Of a stretch of 64,000 nucleotides of DNA, positions 26,125 through 35,009 are shown one piece after another (position 1 is the first letter of the stretch; each line of letters starts with the position of its first letter). The position numbers and the translations under genes were made by a program. The DNA is from Arthrobacter sp. CDRTa11. Its GTDB lineage: Bacteria > Actinomycetota > Actinomycetes > Actinomycetales > Micrococcaceae. The DNA is taken from the NCBI RefSeq assembly GCF_026427775.1, contig NZ_CP044532.1, positions 2,914,001-2,978,000 of the forward strand, written 5' to 3'. The notes below the pieces were generated by a model. It worked only from the letters and a program-made list of their open reading frames with translations. It searched no databases and was not told where the DNA came from.

Positions 26125-29076
26125 ATGTCCTCCATTTCCGGGCCGCTCTCTTCGGGGCCATTTTCTACCGGGCCAACCGATCCAGAACCACTGTCGCCCG
26201 CAGAAAGCTACCGGGCCAGCGCAGAGCGTACAGCCGAGGCAGCCACGTACCTTGGCGGCTTCATCCGTACCCTGGACTTTGAGCTTGACGATTTTCAGCG
26301 ACTGGCCTGCCTTTCCCTCCAGGCCGGCAAGGGAGTACTGGTGGCAGCCCCCACCGGAGCGGGCAAGACGATCGTGGGCGAGTTCGCCATTTACCTCGCG
26401 CTGGAGCGGAACCTCAAAGCCTTCTACACCACCCCCATCAAGGCGCTAAGCAACCAGAAGTTCACTGAGCTTGCCGAGAAATACGGGCCCGCGAACGTGG
26501 GCCTCCTTACCGGTGACACCAGCATCAACGGAGACGCCCCCGTTGTGGTGATGACCACCGAAGTCCTTCGGAACATGCTCTATGCCGATTCCGATACGTT
26601 GGATGACCTGGGCTTTGTGGTGATGGACGAAGTGCACTACCTCGCGGACCGCTTCCGCGGCGCGGTGTGGGAGGAAGTCATCATCCACCTTCCCAGCGAG
26701 GTCCAGGTAGCGTCCCTGAGCGCCACGGTATCCAACGCAGAGGAGTTCGGTGCCTGGCTGGACACAGTTCGCGGCGATACAGACATCATTGTTTCCGAAC
26801 ACCGCCCGGTGCCCCTCTGGCAGCACGTTATGGTCGGCAGGGAGATTGTGGACCTGTTCGCCGGCGAAACCACGTTTGATGAGATTGCGCCGCCGGCGGA
26901 GGCCGGCGACGGAATTGGCGTCGAAGTACTGCGGGATGAACCGGCGCGGCCTCAACCCCAGCCACGGGGGTTTGAAGTCAACCCCGACCTGCTGGCCATG
27001 GCCAGAATAGAGAGCCGGCAGAACTTCAATGGCCGCTTTGGACATGGCGGACGCAGCCAGCGCCGCCAGCACAGGCAGCGGGGCGACGACGGGCCTCCCC
27101 AGGCCGCCACGGGTGTGCGGCGGGCCAGCCGCCCCCAGGTCATAGCCAGCCTCGACAAACAGGACCTGCTCCCGGCCATCACCTTCATCTTTTCCAGGGC
27201 GGGCTGCGATGCCGCCGTGGCCCAGTGTGTCTCCTCGGGTTTGTGGCTGACCAGCGAGCGGGAGCAGCGCATTATCGCCCAGCGTGTTGACGAAGCCGGG
27301 CAGGACATCCCGTCTGACGACCTCGACGTCCTGGGCTTCTGGACCTGGCGTGACGGCCTGCTCCGGGGCTTCGCCGCCCATCATGCCGGGATGCTCCCCA
27401 CGTTCAAGGAAGTGGTGGAGAAGCTGTTTGCCGAAGGGCTGGTGAAGGCGGTTTTCGCCACCGAAACCCTCGCCCTGGGCGTGAACATGCCGGCACGTTC
27501 AGTGGTCCTGGAGAAGCTGGACAAGTTCAACGGCGAAGCCCACGTGGACATCACCGCAGGGGAGTACACACAGCTCACCGGGCGCGCCGGACGCCGGGGC
27601 ATCGACGTCGAGGGCCACGCTGTGGTGCTGTGGCAGCCGGGCACCGATCCGGCAGCGGTCGCGGGCCTGGCCTCCCGGCGGACCTACCCCCTGAACTCCA
27701 GCTTCCGCCCCACGTACAACATGAGCATCAACCTGCTGGCGCAGTTCGGCCGTGCCCGCGCCAGGGAGATCCTGGAGTCATCCTTCGCGCAGTTCCAGGC
27801 AGACCGTTCTGTCGTAGGCCTGGCCAAACAGGTCCGCAGCCGCGAAGAATCCCTGGCCGGCTACGCGAAGTCCATGACGTGCCACCTTGGCGACTTCACC
27901 GAGTACGCGCGCTTGCGCCGGGAACTGTCCGACGCCGAGAATGTCACCTCGCGCACCAAGTCACGGGCCCGAAAATCCCTGAGCGACGACTCCCTCGCGC
28001 GCCTGCTTCCCGGAGACGTGGTGGACGTGCCCGGCGGCCGCGCCCCGGGCCCGGCCATTGTCCTCAGCTCCGATCACAGCAGCCGCGAGCCGCGGCCGGC
28101 TGTCCTCACCCTGGACAACCAGCTGCGCAGAATCGGGACGGATGACCTTGAAGGGCCAATTGCACCCCTGACCCGCATCCGGATACCAAAATCCTTCAAC
28201 GCCAAGGTCCCCAAGTCCCGCCGGGACCTCGCGTCCTCCGCCCGGAACGCACTTCGGGAAAACAGGCCGCCGGCCCCCAGTAGCAACCGCAACAACGATT
28301 TTGGCCTGGCAACTGCATTGCCCAACCAGGAAAAGCGCATCGCAGACCTGCGCCGGGCGCTCCGGGCCCATCCCTGCCATGGCTGCAGCGAACGCGAAGA
28401 CCATGCACGGTGGTCGGAACGCTGGTGGAAGCTGCGGCGCGAAACTGATGCACTGGTCCGCCAGATCCAGGGCCGGACCAACACCATCGCCAAGACGTTC
28501 GACCGCGTCTGTGATGTGCTCTCCGCCTATGGCTACCTGGAAGCTGCCGCTGACGGCAGGCTGACCATCAGCCCGGATGGCCAAAGGCTGCGGCGGATTT
28601 ACGGTGAAAAAGACCTGCTCATTTCGCAGTCCCTCCGGCTGGGTGCGTTCGATGACCTGGACGCCGTGGAGGTAGCCGCCCTGGCGAGCGTCCTGGTGTA
28701 CCAGGCCAAACGCGAGGACAGGGGGCTTCGGCCCAGGATGCCCAGCATCTCCCTTGAATCCTCGGTGGACCTGGTGATCCGCGAATGGTCCGCCCTGGAG
28801 GACGTGGAAGAACAGAACAAGCTGCCACTCACGGGGGAACCTGAACTGGGACTCGTGTGGCCAATGTACAAATGGGCCCGCGGGAGGCATCTTCAGGAGG
28901 TGCTCAACGGCACAGACCTGGCCGCCGGCGACTTTGTCCGGTGGGTCAAGCAGGTTATTGACCTCCTGGACCAGATTGCCAAGATTCCCGGTCTTGAACC
29001 ACGCCTGGCACGCCTGTGCGCCGAAGCGATCTCCCTGATCCGGCGCGGAGTGGTGGCCTACTCTTCAGTCCTCTGA
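26125..29076 (+). CDS. helY: Ski2-like DEAD/DEAH helicase (HelY family)
   Basis: A 983-residue RNA helicase-like protein. Motif I is AAPTGAGKT, motif II DEVHY (VVMDEVHYLADRFRG), motif III SLSATVSN, and motif VI QLTGRAGRRG. A basic, low-complexity insert (about 290-335, NGRFGHGGRSQRRQHRQRG) sits between the two RecA lobes. The C-terminal 180 residues match the DSHCT domain of Ski2/Mtr4 helicases. It probably unwinds structured RNA for degradation. It follows tatC by 24 bases, the usual actinobacterial order. Confidence 0.92.
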   Translation: MSSISGPLSSGPFSTGPTDPEPLSPAESYRASAERTAEAATYLGGFIRTLDFELDDFQRLACLSLQAGKGVLVAAPTGAGKTIVGEFAIYLALERNLKAFYTTPIKALSNQKFTELAEKYGPANVGLLTGDTSINGDAPVVVMTTEVLRNMLYADSDTLDDLGFVVMDEVHYLADRFRGAVWEEVIIHLPSEVQVASLSATVSNAEEFGAWLDTVRGDTDIIVSEHRPVPLWQHVMVGREIVDLFAGETTFDEIAPPAEAGDGIGVEVLRDEPARPQPQPRGFEVNPDLLAMARIESRQNFNGRFGHGGRSQRRQHRQRGDDGPPQAATGVRRASRPQVIASLDKQDLLPAITFIFSRAGCDAAVAQCVSSGLWLTSEREQRIIAQRVDEAGQDIPSDDLDVLGFWTWRDGLLRGFAAHHAGMLPTFKEVVEKLFAEGLVKAVFATETLALGVNMPARSVVLEKLDKFNGEAHVDITAGEYTQLTGRAGRRGIDVEGHAVVLWQPGTDPAAVAGLASRRTYPLNSSFRPTYNMSINLLAQFGRARAREILESSFAQFQADRSVVGLAKQVRSREESLAGYAKSMTCHLGDFTEYARLRRELSDAENVTSRTKSRARKSLSDDSLARLLPGDVVDVPGGRAPGPAIVLSSDHSSREPRPAVLTLDNQLRRIGTDDLEGPIAPLTRIRIPKSFNAKVPKSRRDLASSARNALRENRPPAPSSNRNNDFGLATALPNQEKRIADLRRALRAHPCHGCSEREDHARWSERWWKLRRETDALVRQIQGRTNTIAKTFDRVCDVLSAYGYLEAAADGRLTISPDGQRLRRIYGEKDLLISQSLRLGAFDDLDAVEVAALASVLVYQAKREDRGLRPRMPSISLESSVDLVIREWSALEDVEEQNKLPLTGEPELGLVWPMYKWARGRHLQEVLNGTDLAAGDFVRWVKQVIDLLDQIAKIPGLEPRLARLCAEAISLIRRGVVAYSSVL

Positions 29077-29142
29077 GGACCTTTCCAACCTGCCCTGGCG
29101 CACATGCACGCCGCCCGCATCACTGAGGAGCTTTACAACGCC

Positions 29143-30801
29143 ATGACCAGCACGCCTTCCCCGGAGCCATCCCGTCCCGAACGCAAGGTTGTCCTCTACC
29201 GGAACGGCTCCGTGTACACCGCCGCGGACCCCTTCGCCACAGCAATGCTGGTGGACGGCGACACCGTTGCATGGGTGGGCTCAGAGCAGGCTGCATCATC
29301 CATCGCGGACAGCTCCATGGAGATCATCGACCTGCGCGGAGCCCTGATCGCCCCAGGATTTGTCGATTCACACATGCACCTGACAGAAACGGGCATTGCC
29401 CTTGGCTCGCTCCAGCTCGGGGACGTCCGCTCCGCCGGGCAGCTCCTGCAGGCGGTCGCATCGTCAAAGGCAGACGGGCCGGTGCTGGGGCATGGCTGGG
29501 ACGAATCCACGTGGGCCGACCCCGCCCTGCCCACCCCTGAAGAGCTGCAGCGGGCCGCCGGCGGGAGGGACGTCTACCTGTCCAGGGTGGACGTTCATTC
29601 TGCCCTCGTGTCTTCATCGCTGGCCGCATCCGCCGGGCTTGCCGGACTGGATGGTTTCTCAACCGGCAGCCAGGTCAAGAGGGCCGCCCACACGGCCGCA
29701 CGCCAGGCCACGCGGCAACTTCCCGCGGAGTCGCTTCGGGCATATCAAGAGCAGGCATTGAGGGAAGCCGCGGAGAATGGCTATGTTGCCTTGGCGGAGA
29801 TGGCCGCGCCGCACATCGGAGGGGCGGCGGATCTTCATATGGCCGCCTCCTGGACCACTGACCGGGACGAACAGGCTGTCCCGGAGGTTCTCCCGTACTG
29901 GGGAGAACTGGCCACTTCGGAAGAACATGCCCGGGGAGTCCTGGACTCACTCCGCGTCCCGGTGCGGGGCCTCGCAGGCGACTTGAACATTGACGGATCC
30001 ATAGGCTCCCGGACGGCAGCCCTCCGGTCCGACTACGCTGACGCGCACGGTGAGCGGGGCAGCCTGTACCTCTCCGCGGACCAGGCGGCCGCCCACCTCG
30101 CGGCCTGTTCACTACTGGGTATCCAGGGTGGATTCCACGTCATTGGCGACGCCGGGCTGGATGCGGCGCTGGCAGCGTTTGACCTTGCGGCGGCCGAGGT
30201 TGGCGAACAACGCATCCGCGCTGCCGGCCACCGGCTTGAGCACGTGGAAATGGCTGATTCCGACGCCGTCTCGCGGCTGGCGCACTACTCTGTAACGGTC
30301 AGCGCCCAGCCCGGATTTGATGGGGCTTGGGGTGCGGCAGGCGGCCTTTACGAGCAGCGCCTGGGCAGCCGCAGCCGGACCATGAATTCCTTCGCGTCCT
30401 TCTATTCGGCGGGGGTTCCCATTTGCTTTGGCAGCGACAGCCCCGTCACAGCATTGCGGCCCTGGTCCAGTGTCCGGGCCTGCCTGGAGCATCACAACCA
30501 GGACGAACGGATTTCGGCGAGGGCGGCGTTCCTGGGCCATACCCGGGCTGGCTGGCGGGCGGCCAAGTACCGTAACCCCATGGCCGGACAACTCGTGCCG
30601 GGCGCGCCCGCCTCATTCGCCGTGTGGGAGGTGGAGGAACTGATGGTCCAGGTGGCCGACGGAAGGGTTCAGTCCTGGAGCACTGATCCGAGGGCACGCA
30701 CTCCCTTGTTGCCGGCCTTGGATACCGGCCGGGACCCCGTCTGCCTGCAGACTGTGAGGGATGGCCGCGAGCTGTACGCCAGTCCCGCACTCCGATCCTG
30801 A
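29143..30801 (+). CDS. YtcJ-like metal-dependent amidohydrolase
   Basis: A protein of about 552 residues of the amidohydrolase superfamily. DSHMHLTETG holds the first metal-binding His pair, HVIGDAGLDAAL and HRLEHVEM carry later histidines, and CFGSDSPV holds the catalytic Asp. The family hydrolyses formamides or cyclic amides; the substrate is unknown. The ATG at 29143 has a GAGGAG site 12 bases upstream. An in-frame ATG at 29104 is possible, but no ribosome-binding site is seen before it. Confidence 0.87.
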   Translation: MTSTPSPEPSRPERKVVLYRNGSVYTAADPFATAMLVDGDTVAWVGSEQAASSIADSSMEIIDLRGALIAPGFVDSHMHLTETGIALGSLQLGDVRSAGQLLQAVASSKADGPVLGHGWDESTWADPALPTPEELQRAAGGRDVYLSRVDVHSALVSSSLAASAGLAGLDGFSTGSQVKRAAHTAARQATRQLPAESLRAYQEQALREAAENGYVALAEMAAPHIGGAADLHMAASWTTDRDEQAVPEVLPYWGELATSEEHARGVLDSLRVPVRGLAGDLNIDGSIGSRTAALRSDYADAHGERGSLYLSADQAAAHLAACSLLGIQGGFHVIGDAGLDAALAAFDLAAAEVGEQRIRAAGHRLEHVEMADSDAVSRLAHYSVTVSAQPGFDGAWGAAGGLYEQRLGSRSRTMNSFASFYSAGVPICFGSDSPVTALRPWSSVRACLEHHNQDERISARAAFLGHTRAGWRAAKYRNPMAGQLVPGAPASFAVWEVEELMVQVADGRVQSWSTDPRARTPLLPALDTGRDPVCLQTVRDGRELYASPALRS

Positions 30802-30840
30802 ACGGCGCCGGCCCCGATCCCTGGGCGGGGCCGGCTCCGT
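30802..30840 (+). terminator. GC-rich hairpin after amidohydrolase
   Basis: ACGG-C-GCCGGCCCC pairs with GGGGCCGGC-T-CCGT around an 11-base loop, beginning at the stop codon. No U-run follows, so termination may depend on other factors. Confidence 0.6.
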
Positions 30841-30869
30841 TCCTGACCGGGGCGGCCGGGGAATCACCC

Positions 30870-30875
30870 TATAAT
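30870..30875 (+). promoter_or_regulatory. Probable -10 box for the mannosyltransferase gene
   Basis: A perfect TATAAT lies 76 bases before the GTG start of the mannosyltransferase gene, in an otherwise GC-rich region. No good -35 is seen at the normal distance, so only the -10 is proposed. Confidence 0.5.
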
Positions 30876-30951
30876 AGGTAGTTGCGCCTGCGCCTGCGAT
30901 AACCGCTGAGGCTCAGTCGCTCCGACCGCTCCCATCCAGGAAAGGCTCCCT

Positions 30952-31695
30952 GTGCGCGTCCTTACCATCATTCCCACCTACAACGAGCTGGAATCCCTGC
31001 CGAAGACACTCCAGCGCCTGCGCGCGGCTGTGCCGGCGTCGGATGTGCTTGTGGTGGACGACAACAGCCCGGACGGCACAGGCCAGCTTGCCGACAGCTT
31101 CGCTGCCGACGATCCCCAGGTCCACGTCCTGCACCGCAAAGGCAAGGAAGGCCTGGGCGCCGCTTACATTGCGGGTTTCCGCTGGGGCCTGGACGCCGGA
31201 TATGACGTCCTGGTGGAGATGGATGCTGACGGGTCCCACCAGCCCGAACAGCTTCCCCAGCTGCTGGAGGCAGTAGAACAGGGTGCAGACCTGGCCATGG
31301 GTTCCCGTTGGGTCTCCGGCGGAAAAGTGGTCAACTGGCCGCTGTACCGCCAGGCCATTTCACGGACCGGCAGCACGTACGCCCGCATCATGCTCGGTCT
31401 CAAGATCAAGGACGTTACCGGCGGATACCGGGCCTTCCGGCGGACAACCTTGGAAAAGCTGAATCTGGACCAGATTGATTCGGTTGGTTACGGCTTCCAG
31501 GTGGACCTTGCATGGCGCGTGGCCAAAATGGGGCTGCGGATCGAGGAACGCCCCATCACCTTTGTGGAGCGCGAGCTGGGCGCTTCCAAGATGAGCGGAA
31601 ACATCGTGGTCGAAGCAATGATCAACGTCACCAAGTGGGGCCTGCAGGCCAGATGGAACAAGCTGACTGGACGCGACACTGCGGACCAGGGGTAG
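30952..31695 (+). CDS. Polyprenol monophosphomannose synthase
   Basis: A 247-residue GT2-family enzyme that transfers mannose from GDP-mannose to polyprenyl phosphate at the inner face of the membrane. Motifs are TIIPTYNE at the N-terminus, VVDDNSPDGTG, EMDADGSHQPEQLP (the DxD metal site) and GSRWVSGG. It lacks the N-terminal acyltransferase domain of mycobacterial Ppm1, so it corresponds to the catalytic domain alone. It starts with GTG at 30952 with an AGGAAAGG ribosome-binding site. Confidence 0.93.
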   Translation: MRVLTIIPTYNELESLPKTLQRLRAAVPASDVLVVDDNSPDGTGQLADSFAADDPQVHVLHRKGKEGLGAAYIAGFRWGLDAGYDVLVEMDADGSHQPEQLPQLLEAVEQGADLAMGSRWVSGGKVVNWPLYRQAISRTGSTYARIMLGLKIKDVTGGYRAFRRTTLEKLNLDQIDSVGYGFQVDLAWRVAKMGLRIEERPITFVERELGASKMSGNIVVEAMINVTKWGLQARWNKLTGRDTADQG

Positions 31696-31727
31696 CAGAA
31701 CCGGCCGAACAGGCGCGGAAACTGAAA

Positions 31728-31765
31728 GGGCCGCCCCGCACCATGTAAGTGGTGCGGGGCGGCCC
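31728..31765. terminator. Strong 15-bp hairpin terminator
   Basis: Arms 31728-31742 and 31751-31765 pair perfectly over 15 GC-rich bases with an 8-base loop. It lies between the convergent mannosyltransferase and rbpA genes and probably serves both. Confidence 0.8.
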
Positions 31766-31798
31766 TTGCCAGTTGGTGACGCTGTTACAGCGTTGCGG

Positions 31799-32146
31799 CT
31801 AGGCGCTGCGCCGTTCGCCACGCCGTTCGCGCAGGATGGTCAGCCGGTCTTCAAGGATCTGTTCCAGCTCGGGGAGCGAGCGGCGTTCCAGCAGCATGTC
31901 CCAGTGGGTGCGGACAGCTTTTTCGTTGCTGGTGTCCGGGCGTTCACCGTCGACCAGAAGTGCTTCCTTGCCGGTCTTGGAAACCCACACGGGGGGAATC
32001 TCGGCTTCGGAGGAGAACGTAACGAAGACCTGCTCGCCGTCCTCGCACCTGTATTCGACACGCTGACGCGGGGCCGGCTCCACGCCGGACTCGGTCTCCA
32101 TGCTCTGTGCACCAAGGCGCATACCCCGCAGGCTGCGATCGCTCAT
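31799..32146 (-). CDS. rbpA: RNA polymerase-binding protein RbpA
   Basis: A 115-residue transcription factor specific to actinobacteria. It binds RNA polymerase and the principal sigma factors and stabilises the open complex. Visible parts are the N-terminal tail MSDRSLRGMRLGAQSMETE, the core around YRCEDGEQVFVTFSSEAEIPPVW, the basic linker and the sigma-interacting C-terminal helices (HWDMLLERRSLPELEQILEDRL). The start at 32146 is chosen because it matches the conserved N-terminus. A promoter and a structured 5' leader lie upstream. Confidence 0.96.
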   Translation of the reverse strand: MSDRSLRGMRLGAQSMETESGVEPAPRQRVEYRCEDGEQVFVTFSSEAEIPPVWVSKTGKEALLVDGERPDTSNEKAVRTHWDMLLERRSLPELEQILEDRLTILRERRGERRSA

Positions 32147-32299
32147 GTTTTCTCCCTTTGGTCGGTTCGCGGAGCAAGGCTCCACGCTAGCCGACGGCGA
32201 CCAGGCGCCGTCGGACTACTGTGTGCACTGTGCTGCATCATAAGATTCAACGCATTGCGAAGCGTTCTTGTTCCAGCGGATCTGCACCTACCGGACAAA
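32147..32299 (-). promoter_or_regulatory. Structured 5' leader of rbpA
   Basis: The predicted untranslated leader is about 150 bases and holds at least three hairpins. CCGACGGCG/CGCCGTCGG (32191-32214, 9 bp) is the strongest, GGAGC/GCTCC (32171-32183) lies nearer the start, and AACGC/GCGTT (32249-32266) is near the 5' end. No U-run follows the strong hairpin, so it is not a simple intrinsic terminator. A role in mRNA stability or translation control is inference. Confidence 0.5.
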
Positions 32300-32305
32300 T
32301 ACCCT

Positions 32306-32334
32306 ATTATACGGGTGCGCGGCCGGTGGGGCAA
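32306..32334 (-). promoter_or_regulatory. Sigma-70-type promoter of rbpA
   Basis: On the minus strand, TTGCCC (32329-32334) and a perfect TATAAT (32306-32311) are separated by exactly 17 bases. Transcription should start near 32299. Confidence 0.75.
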
Positions 32335-32412
32335 AATACCATACTCCTGAGCGGGTGAACAGGGGCGAAGAGCAGCGGCAAAGAACACGGCAAGTGAGGA
32401 GGGTACAGAACA

Positions 32413-32443
32413 GGGAGGTGACCTCCAATGAAGGTTACCTCCC
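32413..32443 (-). terminator. Hairpin after SPFH gene
   Basis: GGGAGGTGACCT and AGGTTACCTCCC form a 12-bp stem with one G-T wobble and a 7-base loop. It lies 41 bases downstream of the SPFH stop on the minus strand, and just upstream of the rbpA promoter. Confidence 0.6.
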
Positions 32444-32484
32444 CGTCTGCTGCACCCCGTACAGCCTGGGCGCCGGCCCGGTTA

Positions 32485-33429
32485 TCAGGGCTGCGGCTGC
32501 TTCTCCGGCTCGTCGAACAACCCGCCGCCTGAGCGCGGATCGGGATTGGTGCCGCCCAGCGCATTTCCGATGCCCTTGAGGGCCTCGCCGACTTCACTGG
32601 GGATGATCCACAGCTTGTTGGATGATCCCTCAGCCAGTTTGGGCAACGTCTGCAGGTACTGGTAGGCAAGCAGTTTCTGGTCGGGGTTGCCCTTGTGGAT
32701 GGCGTCGAAGACCTTCTGGATGGCCTGGGCTTCACCATCCGCCCTCAGGATGGCTGCCTTCGCATCACCCTCTGCTGCCAGGATGGAGGCTTGCCGCTGG
32801 CCCTCAGCCGTAAGGATGGCGGACTGCTTGGTACCTTCGGCAGTGAGGATGGCTGCCCGACGGTCACGTTCGGCCCGCATCTGCTTTTCCATCGAGTCCT
32901 GGATGGAGTGCGGCGGATCGATGGCTTTGAGCTCCACGCGTGAAACACGGATGCCCCACCGGCCGGTTGCCTCATCGAGCACTCCGCGCAGTTGGCCGTT
33001 GATCTGGTCCCGGGAGGTCAAGGCCTCTTCCAGGTTCAGGCCGCCCACGACGTTGCGGAGGGTGGTGGTGGTGAGTTGCTCGACGGCCTGGATGTAGTTG
33101 GCAATTTCGTACGTGGCGGCACGCGGATCGGTGACCTGGAAATAGACCACCGTGTCGATCGACACCACCAGGTTGTCTTCGGTGATGACCGGCTGGGGAG
33201 GAAATGAAACCACCTGTTCCCTCAGGTCCAGGAGCGGCAGGAGCCGGTCCACGAAGGGGATCAGGATGGTCAGGCCGGGGTTAAGGGTCCGCTGGTACTT
33301 GCCGAGCCGCTCGACGACGCCTGCCCTCGCCTGTGGAATGATTCGCACTGAGCGGACCAGAACGATAATCACGAACACGATCAGGACCACCAGCACAATG
33401 GCCACGGCGGCTCCTCCTGCGTTATCCAT
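32485..33429 (-). CDS. SPFH/stomatin-like membrane scaffold protein
   Basis: A 314-residue protein of the stomatin/QmcA type. It has one N-terminal membrane helix (VAIVLVVLIVFVIIVLV), an SPFH domain (about 30-190) and a helical region built from four 11-residue repeats (AILTAEGTKQS, AILTAEGQRQA, SILAAEGDAKA, AILRADGEAQA). Such proteins form large membrane rings and work with NfeD proteins. The nfeD-like gene lies 38 bases upstream on the same strand. The C-terminal tail is Gly/Pro-rich. Confidence 0.92.
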   Translation of the reverse strand: MDNAGGAAVAIVLVVLIVFVIIVLVRSVRIIPQARAGVVERLGKYQRTLNPGLTILIPFVDRLLPLLDLREQVVSFPPQPVITEDNLVVSIDTVVYFQVTDPRAATYEIANYIQAVEQLTTTTLRNVVGGLNLEEALTSRDQINGQLRGVLDEATGRWGIRVSRVELKAIDPPHSIQDSMEKQMRAERDRRAAILTAEGTKQSAILTAEGQRQASILAAEGDAKAAILRADGEAQAIQKVFDAIHKGNPDQKLLAYQYLQTLPKLAEGSSNKLWIIPSEVGEALKGIGNALGGTNPDPRSGGGLFDEPEKQPQP

Positions 33430-33467
33430 ACATCTCCTTTATTTCCCCAGTAGTTAGTGAAGCTGTA

Positions 33468-33932
33468 TCAGGATGGGTTGGCGGTTTCCGGCTGGGCTGC
33501 GACCACGGCGGTTGCGCCGTCGATTGCGGACACCACTACCCGTTGCCCCGCGGGCAGCACGCCTGTTGCCGAGCGCGCGCTCCAGACGTCGCCACCGATC
33601 TTTACGAGGCCACCCGTGGAGCTCACCGCTTCCATCACGAGGGCCTGTTCGCCAATGAGCCGGTCTACGTTGGTGCGCTGCTCGGAGGGTCCCTTTTTCA
33701 GGTGTTTGAGGGCCACGGGCCGGACAAACGCAATCATCAGCAGTGATACGACGCAGAAAACGACGATCTGCAGCCATAGGTCCGCGCCCGCGAAATCGGC
33801 GACAAGGGCGGCGAGGGTGCCACCGCCAAGCATGATGAAGAACAGGTCAAGGGTGATCATCTCGATCACTGCGAAGGCAAGAAATACGGTGAGCCACAGC
33901 GCCCACCAGTTCTCGCTCAGCCATTCGAACAT
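33468..33932 (-). CDS. NfeD family membrane protein
   Basis: A 154-residue protein with a short N-terminal amphipathic segment, two or three membrane helices (ALWLTVFLAFAVIEMITLDLFFIMLGGG and LWLQIVVFCVVSLLMIAFV) and a C-terminal OB-fold domain (GEQALVMEAVSSTGGLVKIGGDVWSARS). It lacks a protease domain, so it is the short NfeD form that partners SPFH proteins. The start MFEWLSENW (33932) is chosen because the earlier ATG adds a non-hydrophobic tail. Confidence 0.9.
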   Translation of the reverse strand: MFEWLSENWWALWLTVFLAFAVIEMITLDLFFIMLGGGTLAALVADFAGADLWLQIVVFCVVSLLMIAFVRPVALKHLKKGPSEQRTNVDRLIGEQALVMEAVSSTGGLVKIGGDVWSARSATGVLPAGQRVVVSAIDGATAVVAAQPETANPS

Positions 33933-34064
33933 TCCGTCCCCCTTCGTCGGCATCCTGCAGCCTGACGCAGCCACAGGTCCTCCGGTAACTGTTATTCCAT
34001 CCTAGTCCGAAGGCATGCCGGGCGGCAGGCGGCGGATAATGCGTGGGGGATAGTGGCCAAGTTG

Positions 34065-34961
34065 TTACCCTGGGCGCCCTGCCAGGCCAAGGACCGTGAT
34101 CCGGAAGCGGGCCTCCACTGCGGTCATCGGGGCAAGGCCGGAGAGCCGTTGGATCAGTCCTGCACGGTTCAGGTGGTGGCCCGCAGGCCCCATGAATGCC
34201 AGGTCGGCAACTTCGGTTGGTGTCAGGGTCATGGGTATATCCAGGTCCTGGGCAGACTCGACATCAAAATGCCCGGACATCGCCTCGGCCAGCCTGTCGT
34301 CCTTATCTGCTTCGATCCCCAGCATTCCCGTTTCCGCCCTCACCGCCGCCAGATGCCCCGCCCGCGGGGTGACCACCACCAGCCTGCCGGCCGGCCTGAG
34401 AATCCGCGCGAATTCGGCTGCGTTCCGCGGTGCGAAAATGACGGTGACAACGTCGACGGCGGAATCCGCCACGGGAAGCGGCTGCCAGACATCGCAGGCA
34501 AGGTTGACTGCTTCCGGGTTGAGCCGGGCCGCCCTCCGGAGCGCGTATTTGGAAATGTCCAGGGCAATGACGTGGAGACCCGTCGTTGCCGGCGCTACGG
34601 TGTCCAGCAACTGCCTGAGGTAGTGGCCGGTTCCCGTTCCGGAATCGACTACGGCGCGGCCGCTTCCGGCCAGATGGGGGGCAGCGGCCGCCGCGACTGC
34701 CTCAGCCAGGGGCCTGTAGTGGCCGCCTTCGAGGAAATTGAAGCGCGCGGCCACCATCTCGGCGGTGTCGGACTCAAAAACGGTGCCCTTTCCAACCAGC
34801 AGATTGAAGTAGCCCTGTTTGGCCGCATCGAAACTGTGCCCGGCACCGCAGCGCAAGGCGACGGCGGGGAAGGCAGGCCCGCCGTCGCCTGTGGCGTCGA
34901 GCGCTGCCCGGCACACGGGGCACAGCAACGGAAGGGGAGCGGAGATTGGCATAGGCACCAT
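34065..34961 (-). CDS. RlmA-like 23S rRNA guanine-N1-methyltransferase
   Basis: A 298-residue SAM methyltransferase with an N-terminal zinc site (C14, C17, C38, H42 in CPVC and CGAGH) followed by KQGYFNLL. VVDSGTGTGHYL is the SAM loop, and FAPRNAAEFARILRPAGRLVVVTPR is the catalytic region. This is the layout of RlmA/TlrB enzymes that methylate G745 or G748 of 23S rRNA. Members of the TlrB branch can give macrolide resistance; which base is modified here cannot be told. Confidence 0.88.
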   Translation of the reverse strand: MVPMPISAPLPLLCPVCRAALDATGDGGPAFPAVALRCGAGHSFDAAKQGYFNLLVGKGTVFESDTAEMVAARFNFLEGGHYRPLAEAVAAAAAPHLAGSGRAVVDSGTGTGHYLRQLLDTVAPATTGLHVIALDISKYALRRAARLNPEAVNLACDVWQPLPVADSAVDVVTVIFAPRNAAEFARILRPAGRLVVVTPRAGHLAAVRAETGMLGIEADKDDRLAEAMSGHFDVESAQDLDIPMTLTPTEVADLAFMGPAGHHLNRAGLIQRLSGLAPMTAVEARFRITVLGLAGRPG

Positions 34962-35009
34962 CTTAGGGCGGGCGCCTCAGCAGCCGGCCCCGAAAAAACC
35001 CAGGGCCCC

